Shown: piece after piece, positions 54,806-63,853 of the stretch
How the letters are laid out: every line of letters begins with the position of its first letter
Position numbering within the stretch: the first letter of the stretch is position 1
NCBI RefSeq assembly: GCF_900009135.1
Contig: NZ_LT797708.1
Span: 1-64,000 of the forward strand
Direction: 5' to 3'
Source: Planktothrix sp. PCC 11201
GTDB lineage: Bacteria > Cyanobacteriota > Cyanobacteriia > Cyanobacteriales > Microcoleaceae
DNA length: 64,000 nt
Translations under genes and position numbers: made by a program
Notes under the pieces: model-generated
The model's input: only the letters and a program-made list of their open reading frames with translations
Told to the model about the DNA's origin: nothing
Database searches by the model: none

Positions 54806-57535
54806 ATGCCGACTAAACCAGAAAGTTTGCAAAAATTTGTTAATTATTGTCAACAGTATATCATTGGGGATAAAAAGGGACAGGCACAAATCTTTTTAGA
54901 TCGTTTTTTTCAGGCTTTTGAATATGAAGGTGCATTACAAGCGGGTGCAACTTTTGAACAACGGATCGCAAAAGCTGGGAAATCAGGAAACATGGGGTTT
55001 GCTGATTTATTGTGGAAAAATCGTGTTTTAATTGAGATGAAAAAACGGGGAAGCAATCTTCAAGATCGAGATTATCGTACCCAAGCTGAACGATATTATA
55101 TTAGAATTAAAAAAAGCGATCGCCCTCGTTATGTTATTTTATGTAATTTTGATGAATTTCATATTTATGATTTTGATCATCAACCCGATGACCCAGTTGA
55201 TATTATAGCGTTAGAAGATTTACCAAAACGCATTCGGGCTTTTAGTTTTTTGGAGGCGAAAAATCTCCGCCCTCAGTTTAAAAATAATCAAGTTGAAATT
55301 ACAGAAAAAGCAGCCAGACGCTTAGGAGATGTTTTACATTCTTTATTAGAAAGAGGTGAAAGAAATAATTTTAGAAAATACACTCCTCTCCAAGCCCAAC
55401 ACTTTATTTTACAGTGTGTTTTAGCGATGTATGCGGAAGATATTGGTTTACTTCCTGCGGCAATGTTTACTCGTTGTTTACAAGATTGTATCGAAAATCA
55501 AGGCAATTCCTCTGATATTTTAGGTGGACTGTTTCAAGCAATGAATCAACCTGGGGTTGTCCTTGATGGACGCTATGTAGGAGTCGAATATCTTAATAGT
55601 AGATTATTGGATAAATTTTATCCCATTCAGTTAGAATGTGGGGAGTTAAATCTATTATTGGCTTGTGCGGGGCAAGATTGGAGTAAAGTTCGTCCTTCTA
55701 TTTTTGGAAATTTGTTTGAAGGTGCTTTGAGTTATGCTGATAAAAATAAAGATAAATCAAAACAACAACGTCATGCTTATGGCATTCATTTTACCTCGGA
55801 AGCTGATATTAGAAGTATTGTATTACCGACCATTCGGGAATATTGGGAAGATAGAATTAGTGCAGCTAATACCTTAAAAGAGTTACAATTATTATATCAT
55901 GAATTAATCAATTATAAAGTCCTTGATCCGGCTTGTGGTTCGGGAAATTTTCTCTATGTAGCCTATCAAGAGTTAAAATATATTGAAAAAATACTGTTAG
56001 AGAAAATAGCTAATTTTGAGGATATTTCTGTTTATACTCAAAAGGTCAGTCCTCGACAATTTTATGGCATGGATATTAACGCCTTTGCTGTGGAATTGGC
56101 GAAAGTTACGTTAATGATTGGCAGAAAAATTGCTATTAATCAATTAGGGTTAAATGAGTCCTGTTTACCCTTAGATACTTTAGATAAAAATATCATTTGT
56201 GCGGATGCTTTATTTACCAATTGGGTACAAGCGGACGTGATTATTGGAAATCCTCCTTTTTTGGGGAGTAAACACATTCGCTTAACGTTAGGAGATGAAT
56301 ATGTTAATCAACTATTTAAGCGTTTTCCAGGGATTAGAGATGTTGATTTTTGCGCCTATTGGTTTAGATTAACCCATGATCATTTAGGGGATCATGGAAG
56401 ATCGGGTTTAGTGGCGACGAATTCTATTAGTCAAGGTAAAAGTAGGGCGGTTTCTTTAGATTATATTACGGAAAATGGCGGTTATATTTATCAGGCTATT
56501 TCTTCTCAGCCATGGTCGGGAGATGCTAAAGTTCATGTTAGTATTGTCAATTGGTCAAAGCAGAAACCTAATCAATATATTTTAGATGGACAAGAAGTTA
56601 CTTTTATTAATTCTTCCTTACAGTCCACGGTAAAGGTTTCCCAGGCGGTGAGACTGAAGGCAAATTTAAACCAATGTTTTCAAGGTGTAATTCCTTTGGG
56701 GATGGGTTTTATTATTACGGCAGAAATTGCTGAAGACTGGATAAATAGAGATCAAAATAATCGACCTATTTTAAAGTTGTTTTCCATGGGGGCAAATTTA
56801 GCTCAAAAACCTTTAGGAAAACCGGAAAGATGGATTATTGATTTTAATGAAATGACCTTAGAAGACTGTCATCAGTATCCCTTACCGTTTGAGCAAATTA
56901 AAAATTATGTTAAACCAGAAAGATTGAATAATCGAGCTAAAAAAGCTCGGGAATATTGGTGGCAGTTTTTCGCAACTCGACCGGGAATGAGAGCGGCGAT
57001 CGCTAATTTATCTTATTATTTTACAGTCCCTCGATTATCAAAATGGGCAATTTTTCTTCCCGCATCTGTTGAATGGTTAGCGGGAGATCAATCGGTAGTA
57101 GTCGCAACGGAAGACTATTATATCTTAGGAATTTTGTTATCTGATACCCATAGAATTTGGGTGAAAGCGCAAAGTTCAACCTTAAAAGGGGATACCCGAT
57201 ATACCCACACCACTTGTTTTGAAACCTTCCCCTTTCCTCAAACCCCTAGAAAAAATACAATTGAAAATATTAGGAAAATTACAATCGAGTTACACGAGTA
57301 TCGCAGTCAAGAAATGATTAAAAAAGGCTGGGGAATTACTCAACTCTATAATAAATATTACCATGAACCGACCTCAAAACTCTATAAATTTCATCGAAAA
57401 CTCGATCAGTTAGTCAGGGAAGCATATCATTTTAAATCCCAGGATAATATTTTAGAAAAACTCTTAGAATTAAATCAGGACTGTGCGAGAAAAGAAAGTC
57501 GGGGAGAGGTTATTATGGGTGCTGTTGCTCGGTGA
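54806..57535 (+). CDS. MmeI-like type IIL restriction-modification protein
   Basis: 909 residues from ATG 54806 (TTG 54800 would add two). The N-terminal PD-(D/E)XK nuclease shows FADLLWKNRVLIEMKKRG with the acidic and EMK residues (~D67, E77, K79). A helical spacer leads to a gamma-type N6-adenine methyltransferase: SAM motif I VLDPACGSGNFLYVAY (~374-389) and catalytic NPPF (~482-485). The C-terminal third (after about 600) would be the target-recognition domain. This single-chain plan is that of type IIL (MmeI) enzymes, where one protein cuts and methylates. All motifs look intact. It begins a small defence/TA cluster. The recognition site is not predictable by eye. Confidence 0.85.
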   Translation: MPTKPESLQKFVNYCQQYIIGDKKGQAQIFLDRFFQAFEYEGALQAGATFEQRIAKAGKSGNMGFADLLWKNRVLIEMKKRGSNLQDRDYRTQAERYYIRIKKSDRPRYVILCNFDEFHIYDFDHQPDDPVDIIALEDLPKRIRAFSFLEAKNLRPQFKNNQVEITEKAARRLGDVLHSLLERGERNNFRKYTPLQAQHFILQCVLAMYAEDIGLLPAAMFTRCLQDCIENQGNSSDILGGLFQAMNQPGVVLDGRYVGVEYLNSRLLDKFYPIQLECGELNLLLACAGQDWSKVRPSIFGNLFEGALSYADKNKDKSKQQRHAYGIHFTSEADIRSIVLPTIREYWEDRISAANTLKELQLLYHELINYKVLDPACGSGNFLYVAYQELKYIEKILLEKIANFEDISVYTQKVSPRQFYGMDINAFAVELAKVTLMIGRKIAINQLGLNESCLPLDTLDKNIICADALFTNWVQADVIIGNPPFLGSKHIRLTLGDEYVNQLFKRFPGIRDVDFCAYWFRLTHDHLGDHGRSGLVATNSISQGKSRAVSLDYITENGGYIYQAISSQPWSGDAKVHVSIVNWSKQKPNQYILDGQEVTFINSSLQSTVKVSQAVRLKANLNQCFQGVIPLGMGFIITAEIAEDWINRDQNNRPILKLFSMGANLAQKPLGKPERWIIDFNEMTLEDCHQYPLPFEQIKNYVKPERLNNRAKKAREYWWQFFATRPGMRAAIANLSYYFTVPRLSKWAIFLPASVEWLAGDQSVVVATEDYYILGILLSDTHRIWVKAQSSTLKGDTRYTHTTCFETFPFPQTPRKNTIENIRKITIELHEYRSQEMIKKGWGITQLYNKYYHEPTSKLYKFHRKLDQLVREAYHFKSQDNILEKLLELNQDCARKESRGEVIMGAVAR

Positions 57536-57782
57536 TTTTTGCAGTCACCACAAAGGCACTAAGACACTGATGATTTTGAAATTGATTTATCACAAATTTA
57601 TGAACATTTTGTAACGGAATTGTTAATCTATCTTTTTCTTCTAAAACCTGTTTTGCTTGGTGAAAAGCTGCATAGTAAGCTTGACTAATAGCTGATCTAA
57701 ATTTAGCTTGTTCACTAACAATAACCGTTTGTCCCGCTAAATTTTGAGCTAAGGTTAAATAATCCAACCAATCAAAAGTCAT
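57513..57782 (-). CDS. HEPN-domain protein, C-terminally truncated
   Basis: 89 residues. The N-terminal helices (MTFDWLDYLTLAQNLAG, then KFRSAISQAYYAAFHQA) are a HEPN domain of the cyanobacterial TA-like kind. The C-terminus (QCLSAFVVTAKITEQQHP) comes from a common intergenic repeat (CCACAAAGGCACTAAGACAC at 57548-57567), so the last ~40 residues of a normal HEPN protein seem replaced. It therefore may be inactive. Its ATG overlaps the stop of the partner gene in the form ATGA, and its end overlaps the restriction gene's end by 23 bases on the opposite strand. Confidence 0.65.
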   Translation of the reverse strand: MTFDWLDYLTLAQNLAGQTVIVSEQAKFRSAISQAYYAAFHQAKQVLEEKDRLTIPLQNVHKFVINQFQNHQCLSAFVVTAKITEQQHP

Positions 57783-58141
57783 AAATAATCATATCTGACA
57801 TAAATTTGACTGCGGATATCACCGTCATAGCTTCCTAACCACTGATCAGACAGTTTTTCAATTTGTTCAATTGCTGCTTCTGTATCTGCAATTGTTCTTG
57901 TTAGGTAAACAACCAATTGGGACTCAGCTAATTCTGGATCTAAAATCCAGTCAAGAAATACATTTGATTCTGGGAAATATTGGCTGATTAAATCTTTACC
58001 TAATACCAAAATTGATAATAGATGGGGATGAATTGCTAAAAATTGAACAACATCATGCTCACGGCGAAACTGATAGAATAATTTTAAATCATCTATGTCC
58101 GCTTGATTGACAACTAGAGATTGGGAGATAGTGCCGATCAT
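57779..58141 (-). CDS. Partner of the HEPN protein (putative TA module)
   Basis: 120 residues from ATG 58141; an upstream TTG at 58153 is possible. The pattern LLSILVLGKDLISQYFPES, then DPELAESQLVVYLTRTI and a closing acidic/aromatic stretch, resembles small cyanobacterial proteins I recall encoded just upstream of HEPN genes. I do not know a biochemical function. Overlap ATGA with the HEPN gene implies coupled translation. It probably acts as antitoxin or regulator, by analogy with HEPN/MNT pairs, but it is not a clear MNT (no GSxAR motif). Confidence 0.6.
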   Translation of the reverse strand: MIGTISQSLVVNQADIDDLKLFYQFRREHDVVQFLAIHPHLLSILVLGKDLISQYFPESNVFLDWILDPELAESQLVVYLTRTIADTEAAIEQIEKLSDQWLGSYDGDIRSQIYVRYDYL

Positions 58142-58250
58142 AGTATTAACCAAACTTGATGGAGTTAGTTGAATCTTAACACAACCTATTGCCCAAACTA
58201 TGACTCACCATAAAAAATTCTCTACTTTTCATGATTTTATCCTTGATTTT

Positions 58251-58303
58251 CTTAGATTGATTCCTAATCTTTCAAGTTGCTGCAATTTCTAGGAGTTGTT
58301 TAG
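58251..58303. repeat. Gene-tail duplicate flanking the RelE module, left copy
   Basis: The segments GATTCCTAATCTTTCAAGTTG (58259-58279 region) and GCAATTTCTAGGAGTTGTTTAG (58282-58303 region) occur again on the other side of the TA pair, at ~58942-58962 and ~59030-59051, in the same order but with extra sequence between. It looks like a second, internally deleted copy of the remnant at 58975-59085. Confidence 0.5.
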
Positions 58304-58674
58304 GCATCCTCTTTACTTTCTGTCGCCTGCTGTTCAAATTCTCTAATGATGCTCCGAATGTCATCTGCGTCAATATCGACTTGTTCAGATTTGGCGTAAA
58401 TCGTCAGTAAAATAATTGCCGTTGCTGTTTTGATGTAGTAAATTAGACGGTAGCCACCACTTTTACCTTTCTGAATGTCGCTATTTCGGACTCTCAGCTT
58501 GAAGACGACATAACCAACTTCCGGTATTTGATCTCCTGGTAACTCTCCTTGCTCCAGTTGTTCGATGATGGGTTGTATATCATTCCGAATACTGCGATAT
58601 TTCTTGGCAAGAGTGCGTAGATTTCGTTTGAATGTTGACGAAACTTCAACTTGAATTAAAGGCTGTTTAGACAT
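58300..58674 (-). CDS. RelE/ParE-type toxin
   Basis: 124 residues from ATG 58674, whose ATGTCTAA overlaps the antitoxin stop; an earlier in-frame start (58701) is less likely. The fold pattern is RelE-like: TFKRNLRTLAKKYRSIRND, the basic-hydrophobic core GYRLIYYIKTATAIILLTIY and AKSEQVDIDADDIRSII. RelE toxins cut mRNA on the ribosome; ParE ones poison gyrase. I cannot choose between them. It is translationally coupled to the antitoxin gene. The frame looks complete. Confidence 0.72.
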   Translation of the reverse strand: MSKQPLIQVEVSSTFKRNLRTLAKKYRSIRNDIQPIIEQLEQGELPGDQIPEVGYVVFKLRVRNSDIQKGKSGGYRLIYYIKTATAIILLTIYAKSEQVDIDADDIRSIIREFEQQATESKEDA

Positions 58675-58906
58675 CTTCAATTCCTTCCCAAAGTTGAGCA
58701 ACTGGAATAGTTTGTCCAGTCATTGCTTCCTGCCAAGCTTGACGAAAATCTGCTAAGACTTCTGCTTGAGATTTATCATCTATATCTGTCTGTTCTGGAA
58801 TTAAAACAATGACTTCTACACGACTATTTTTATCTGTTATGAGGGGATGATCTAAGGTTAGTTGTCCTTGATCATTAATTATTGCCATGACTTTCAGTGC
58901 TTTCAT
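58667..58906 (-). CDS. Antitoxin partner of the RelE-type toxin
   Basis: 79 residues. The N-terminal beta-rich half (MKALKVMAIINDQGQLTLDH) looks like a short AbrB/MazE-type DNA-binding part and the C-terminal half (FRQAWQEAMTGQTIPVAQLW) like a helical toxin-binding tail. The genes overlap by 8 bases in the order antitoxin then toxin, as usual. It probably represses its own promoter. Confidence 0.68.
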   Translation of the reverse strand: MKALKVMAIINDQGQLTLDHPLITDKNSRVEVIVLIPEQTDIDDKSQAEVLADFRQAWQEAMTGQTIPVAQLWEGIEDV

Positions 58907-58974
58907 TGCTACTCCAAAATGATTTAAGTGGTAGTTTTTAGGTTGATTCCCAATCTTTCAAGTTGTTGATTTAT

Positions 58975-59085
58975 CTAAATAGTCGCCGTCACTTTATCGG
59001 TTTTAATTGCTCGTTCTACTCCTATTTTAGCAATTTCTAGTAGTTCTTTAGATTTTTGCCGATTCTTTCTTATTGCAAATAATTC
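58975..59085 (-). pseudogene. C-terminal remnant of a lost gene
   Basis: A start-less frame from 59085 to the TAG at 58975-58977 encodes the coding-like peptide KELLEIAKIGVERAIKTDKV and neighbours. An in-frame TAG sits directly before it and no Met is available, so only the gene's tail survives. The same tail, shortened, lies at 58251-58303. Family unknown; possibly another TA or mobile-element gene. Confidence 0.5.
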
Positions 59086-59287
59086 CTAAAAAATAAAAGG
59101 TGAAGAAAGTCAAGAAATGTGAAAAATAATGACATTTTTCTTGTCGAATTGTTGCGAAGGGTCATCAAACCTGCCCAGAATAGCCATTTTCTGGTAAGAA
59201 TACTCAAAGGGAAGTCCTAATGATCTGGCAATGCCCATCGCCGATCCCCTTAAGAGAGAAGCAGACAAAAAAGGAACCAATTAAGAT

Positions 59288-62200
59288 ATGTTTACTTATG
59301 TAAAACCCACCATTAGACACATCCAGCCAGATGACCTGAACGGGCGACAACTGATGAAAGTGGTCTATGTGGTGTTAGAAGCGCAATATCAAAGTGCCCT
59401 ATCGGCGGCAGTCCAGTCCATTAATGCGAATAACCCTAATGTCGCGATCGAAATTAGCGGTTATTTGATCGAGGAGTTACGATCTCCCGAAAACTACGAA
59501 AGTTTTAAACAAGATTTATCCCAGGCTAATATATTTATAGCCTCCTTGATTTTTATTGAAGATTTAGCCGATAAACTGGTTGAGGCCGTAGCCCCCTACC
59601 GGGATAGCCTGGATGTGGCCGTGGTGTTCCCCTCCATGCCTCAAGTCATGCGTCTGAACAAAATGGGGACGTTTTCCATGGCGCAACTGGGACAAAGCAA
59701 AAGTGCGATCGCCCAGTTTATGAAGAAACGTAAAGAACAGTCGGGGAGTTCTTTCCAAGACGCCATGCTGAAGTTGCTGCAAACTTTGCCCAAAGTCCTG
59801 AAATACCTGCCGATGGACAAGGCCCAGGACGCCCGCAACTTCATGTTATCCTTCCAATATTGGTTAGGGGGGTCTTCCGATAACCTGGAAAACTTCCTAC
59901 TGATGTTAGGGTCAAAATATGTGTTTAAGGGCAAGGACAAGCTACAATTTGCCGATCCCGTCACCTATCCCGATATGGGAATATGGCATCCCCTCGCCCC
60001 GAAAATGTTCGAGGACGCCACCGAATATTTCCAGTGGAATAATAGCCGCGACGATATTTCCGACGACCAAAAAGATCCCCTCGCCCCCTGTGTGGGGTTA
60101 GTGCTGCAACGGACGCACCTGGTGACGGGAGATGATGCCCATTATGTGGCCATGGTACAGGAAATTGAAGCGTTAGGGGCGCGGGTATTACCAGTGTTTG
60201 CGGGTGGGTTGGACTTTTCTAAACCCATCGATGAGTATTTCTGGGATAACCCCCCGAAAGGCATTCAACCCCAACCGATCGTGGATACTATTGTGTCGTT
60301 AACCGGGTTTGCTTTAGTTGGTGGCCCGGCTCGACAGGATCACCCCAAGGCGATAGAATCCCTAAAACGGATGAACCGTCCCTATATGGTGGCCTTGCCC
60401 TTAGTCTTCCAAACCACTGAAGAATGGGAAGAAAGTGATTTGGGCCTGCATCCGATCCAAGTGGCGCTACAAATTGCTATTCCTGAACTTGATGGGGCGA
60501 TCGAACCGATTATTATATCAGGACGGGATGGGGCCACCGGAAAAGCGATCGCCTTGCAAGACCGGATCGAAGCGATCGCCCAACGAGCCTTAAAATGGGC
60601 TAATCTGCGGAAAAAACCCAAATTAGACAAAAAAGTTGCCATTACCGTCTTTAGCTTCCCCCCGGATAAAGGAAACGTGGGGACGGCGGCCTATTTGGAT
60701 GTGTTCGGGTCTATTTACGAAGTCCTCAAAGCCTTGCAGGGCAATGGCTACGATATTCAAGACCTGCCAGAGTCCGCCGAGAAACTGATGCAGGAAGTCA
60801 TCCACGACGCCACGGCCCAATATCAAAGCCCGGAATTAAATGTCGCCTATCGGATGTCCGTGGCTGAATATGAGCAGTTAACCCCCTATTTTGATCGCTT
60901 AAATGAGAATTGGGGGCCACCACCAGGAACCTTAAACACCGACGGCGAGAATTTATTGATTTTCGGCAAACAGTTTGGGAATGTGTTTATCGGAGTTCAA
61001 CCGACCTTTGGCTATGAAGGCGACCCGATGAGGTTGTTGTTCTCCCGGTCAGCCAGTCCCCACCATGGCTTCGCCGCCTACTATACCTATTTAGAACAAG
61101 TCTGGAAAGCGGACGCGGTGTTACACTTTGGAACCCATGGATCGTTAGAATTTATGCCGGGTAAACAGATGGGGATGTCGGGAGAGTGCTACCCAGATAA
61201 TTTAATTGGCAGTATTCCCAACCTGTATTACTACGCCGCCAACAACCCCAGCGAAGCTACCATCGCCAAACGGCGTAGTTATGCCGCCACTATTTCTTAT
61301 TTAACTCCGGCTGCGGAAAACGCTGGGTTATATAAAGGACTCCAAGAACTCAATGAGTTAATTGGGTCTTATCAAACCCTAAAAGATAGCGGTCGGGGTG
61401 TGGCGATCGTTAACACCATTATCGATAAGTCTCGAATGGTGAATTTTGACCAAGATATTACCCTCCCCGAAACCGATGCGGCGGAATTAACCCCCGAAGA
61501 ACGGGATCATATCGTGGGACAGGTCTATCGGCGGTTAATGGAAATTGAGTCGCGGTTGTTACCCTGTGGTTTGCACGTTATTGGCAAACCCCCCACAGCC
61601 GAAGAAGCGATTTCAACTCTGGTAAATATCGCCAGTATTGATCGGGAAGAAGATAATCTTCTCAGCTTACCCCGAATTATTGCCAATAGCCTCAACCGCG
61701 ATATTGAGGAACTGTACTCTAACAATAACTTAGGGCTGTTAGCGGATGTGGAGTTATTACAAAAAATCACCGAAGCCTGCCGCGCCGCCGTTATCGCCCT
61801 GGTTCACGAACAAACCGACGCCGAAGGACGGGTTTCTCTGGTCTCCAAACTCAACTTCTTTAATATGGGGAAAAAAGAACCCTGGATCGAAGCACTCCAT
61901 GAGTTCGGTTTCACCAAAGTTGACCCCGAACCCATTAAACCCTTATTTGAGTATTTGGAATTCTGCTTACAACAGGTGTGCGCCGATAACGAGTTGGGCT
62001 CCTTGCTGCGGGCGTTGGAAGGAGAATATATCATCCCGGGGCCAGGAGGCGACCCCATCCGTAACCCCGATGTCTTACCGACGGGCAAAAATATGCACGC
62101 CCTCGACCCCCAGTCCATTCCCACGGCGGCGGCGGTGAAATCTGCCCAAATCGTCGTAGAACGGCTGTTAGAACGGCAAAAGCTCGAAAATGGTGGAAAT

Positions 62201-63271
62201 TATCCCGAAACCATCTCCGTCGTCCTGTGGGGAACCGATAACATCAAAACCTATGGGGAGTCCCTAGCACAAGTGATGTGGATGGTGGGGGTTAAACCCG
62301 TACCCGATGCCCTGGGACGGGTGAATAAGTTGGAGTTAATTTCTTTAGAGGAATTGGGACGGCCGCGCATTGACGTCGTGATCAACTGTTCTGGGGTGTT
62401 CCGCGACTTATTTATTAACCAAATGGCGCTGTTAGATAAAGCGGTAAAAATGGCTGCGGAATCTGATGAACCGTTGGAGATGAATTTTGTTCGTAAACAC
62501 GCTTTAGAACAGGCGAAGGAGTTAGGAGTATCGGTCAGACAAGCGGCAACTCGCGTGTTTACCAATGCTTCCGGTTCCTATTCGTCTAACGTCAATTTGG
62601 CGGTAGAAAATAGCAGTTGGGAACAGGAATCAGAATTACAAGAAATGTACTTAAAGCGCAAATCTTTTGCCTTTAATTCTGATAATCCGGGGATGATGGA
62701 ACAGGATCGAAATATCTTTGAGTCAGCGTTAAAAACCGCAGAAGTGACGTTCCAAAACTTAGATTCTTCGGAAATTAGTTTAACTGATGTCTCCCATTAT
62801 TTCGATTCTGACCCGACGAAATTAATTGCCAATTTACGCAAGGATGGCAAAAAACCGACGTCTTATATTGCGGATACCACAACCGCAAATGCCCAGGTGC
62901 GGACGTTATCGGAAACGGTGCGTTTGGATGCCCGGACTAAACTTCTAAACCCGAAATGGTATGAAGGAATGTTATCTCATGGTTATGAAGGAGTGCGCGA
63001 ACTTTCTAAGCGCCTTGTTAATACAATGGGATGGAGTGCTACAGCCGGGGCGGTGGATAATTGGGTGTATGAGGATGTGAATGAAACGTTTATTCAAGAT
63101 GCAGAAATGCAGAAGCGTTTGCTGAACTTAAACCCCCATTCTTTCCGTAAGATTATTAGCACGTTGTTAGAGGTGAATGGTCGTGGCTATTGGGAAACCA
63201 GCGATGAGAATTTAGACCGTCTCCGGGAGTTATACCAAGAAGTTGAAGACCGAATTGAAGGGATAGAATAA
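59288..63271 (+). CDS. chlH: Magnesium chelatase subunit H
   Basis: 1,327 residues, typical for cyanobacterial ChlH. The N-terminus [20 protein letters not shown] is family-standard, followed by [18 protein letters not shown]. The body contains CobN/BchH blocks such as [37 protein letters not shown] (metal/porphyrin-binding histidines) and [18 protein letters not shown]. It binds protoporphyrin IX and, with ChlI and ChlD, inserts Mg2+, the first committed step of chlorophyll synthesis. ChlI, ChlD and Gun4 genes are not in this window. It has a ~380 base upstream region and a downstream terminator hairpin (63291-63332). Confidence 0.98.
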   Translation: MFTYVKPTIRHIQPDDLNGRQLMKVVYVVLEAQYQSALSAAVQSINANNPNVAIEISGYLIEELRSPENYESFKQDLSQANIFIASLIFIEDLADKLVEAVAPYRDSLDVAVVFPSMPQVMRLNKMGTFSMAQLGQSKSAIAQFMKKRKEQSGSSFQDAMLKLLQTLPKVLKYLPMDKAQDARNFMLSFQYWLGGSSDNLENFLLMLGSKYVFKGKDKLQFADPVTYPDMGIWHPLAPKMFEDATEYFQWNNSRDDISDDQKDPLAPCVGLVLQRTHLVTGDDAHYVAMVQEIEALGARVLPVFAGGLDFSKPIDEYFWDNPPKGIQPQPIVDTIVSLTGFALVGGPARQDHPKAIESLKRMNRPYMVALPLVFQTTEEWEESDLGLHPIQVALQIAIPELDGAIEPIIISGRDGATGKAIALQDRIEAIAQRALKWANLRKKPKLDKKVAITVFSFPPDKGNVGTAAYLDVFGSIYEVLKALQGNGYDIQDLPESAEKLMQEVIHDATAQYQSPELNVAYRMSVAEYEQLTPYFDRLNENWGPPPGTLNTDGENLLIFGKQFGNVFIGVQPTFGYEGDPMRLLFSRSASPHHGFAAYYTYLEQVWKADAVLHFGTHGSLEFMPGKQMGMSGECYPDNLIGSIPNLYYYAANNPSEATIAKRRSYAATISYLTPAAENAGLYKGLQELNELIGSYQTLKDSGRGVAIVNTIIDKSRMVNFDQDITLPETDAAELTPEERDHIVGQVYRRLMEIESRLLPCGLHVIGKPPTAEEAISTLVNIASIDREEDNLLSLPRIIANSLNRDIEELYSNNNLGLLADVELLQKITEACRAAVIALVHEQTDAEGRVSLVSKLNFFNMGKKEPWIEALHEFGFTKVDPEPIKPLFEYLEFCLQQVCADNELGSLLRALEGEYIIPGPGGDPIRNPDVLPTGKNMHALDPQSIPTAAAVKSAQIVVERLLERQKLENGGNYPETISVVLWGTDNIKTYGESLAQVMWMVGVKPVPDALGRVNKLELISLEELGRPRIDVVINCSGVFRDLFINQMALLDKAVKMAAESDEPLEMNFVRKHALEQAKELGVSVRQAATRVFTNASGSYSSNVNLAVENSSWEQESELQEMYLKRKSFAFNSDNPGMMEQDRNIFESALKTAEVTFQNLDSSEISLTDVSHYFDSDPTKLIANLRKDGKKPTSYIADTTTANAQVRTLSETVRLDARTKLLNPKWYEGMLSHGYEGVRELSKRLVNTMGWSATAGAVDNWVYEDVNETFIQDAEMQKRLLNLNPHSFRKIISTLLEVNGRGYWETSDENLDRLRELYQEVEDRIEGIE

Positions 63272-63290
63272 AATCCTTTAAAACCCTATT

Positions 63291-63343
63291 CCCCTCGGTA
63301 GAGACGTTGTATGCAATATCTTTATCGAGGGGATATAATTTTT
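63291..63343 (+). terminator. Terminator hairpin after chlH
   Basis: CCCCTCGGTA (63291-63300) faces TATCGAGGGG (63323-63332), giving at least seven strong pairs around a loop of about 22 bases that itself resembles the REP motif TAGAGACGTTG. ATATAATTTTT follows. Position fits intrinsic termination of chlH. Confidence 0.65.
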
Positions 63344-63380
63344 AATTAGGATATCATTTCAACCCATTGTAGGAAAAAAT

Positions 63381-63680
63381 ATGGAATCATCAGTTAAAAA
63401 TTTACCTAAAATTGATGTTCGTGCTGCGGTTGGTTTAGCCCAAACATACTTTAATAATTTACAGGATATGCTGGGTTCTTTTCAAAATTTACGATTAGAA
63501 GAAGTTGAATTATATGAAAATAAACAATTTTGGTTGATTACATTAGGGTTTGATTGCCAAATTATCAATAATAATCCATTAAAACTTTAAATAGCTCCTC
63601 AATATACAAGAGAATATAAAGTTTTTAAAGTTAATACTGAAACAGGAGAAGTAGAATCAATGAAAATTCGAGAGTTATGA
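63381..63680 (+). pseudogene. Putative antitoxin-like gene with in-frame stop, upstream of PIN gene
   Basis: The frame from ATG 63381 runs 69 codons to TAA 63588-63590 and then, in the same frame, continues with coding-like APQYTREYKVFKVNTETGEV and ends KIREL at TGA 63678-63680, which overlaps the ATG of the PIN gene. The whole would be about 98 residues. A natural end at codon 69 is unlikely because the remainder reads as a well-formed protein tail. I infer a nonsense or double indel mutation near 63585. The product family is common next to PIN toxins in cyanobacteria in my memory, with unknown fold. Confidence 0.6.
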
Positions 63681-63853
63681 TTGATGAATTGTTTAAAAAA
63701 TATAAACAAAAAGGGATTTTAATTGATACTAATATTTTATTATTGTGGTTTGTTGGTTCAGTCAACCGTAACAAGATTTCAAGGTTTAATCGAACTGAAA
63801 AGTTTATTCCAGAGGATTATGAGCTACTCATCTTGACTGTAATATCGTTTTAA
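63677..63853 (+). pseudogene. Truncated VapC-like PIN-domain gene
   Basis: ATG 63677 overlaps the TGA of the upstream gene. The first residues are PIN-like (GILIDTNILLLWFVGSVNR, with the catalytic Asp after LI), and FNRTEKFIPEDYELL is PIN-family style. The frame then shifts to junk (ILTVISF) and stops at 63851-63853, so only about 50 residues survive of a normal ~130-150. Its end overlaps the tail of an opposite-strand gene, implying a recombination or insertion junction at about 63826-63830. Confidence 0.65.

Noticed and set aside
58201-58250. Possible small gene between the HEPN partner and the RelE toxin
   Set aside because: No start-to-stop frame of useful length; only the duplicated gene tail nearby is convincing.
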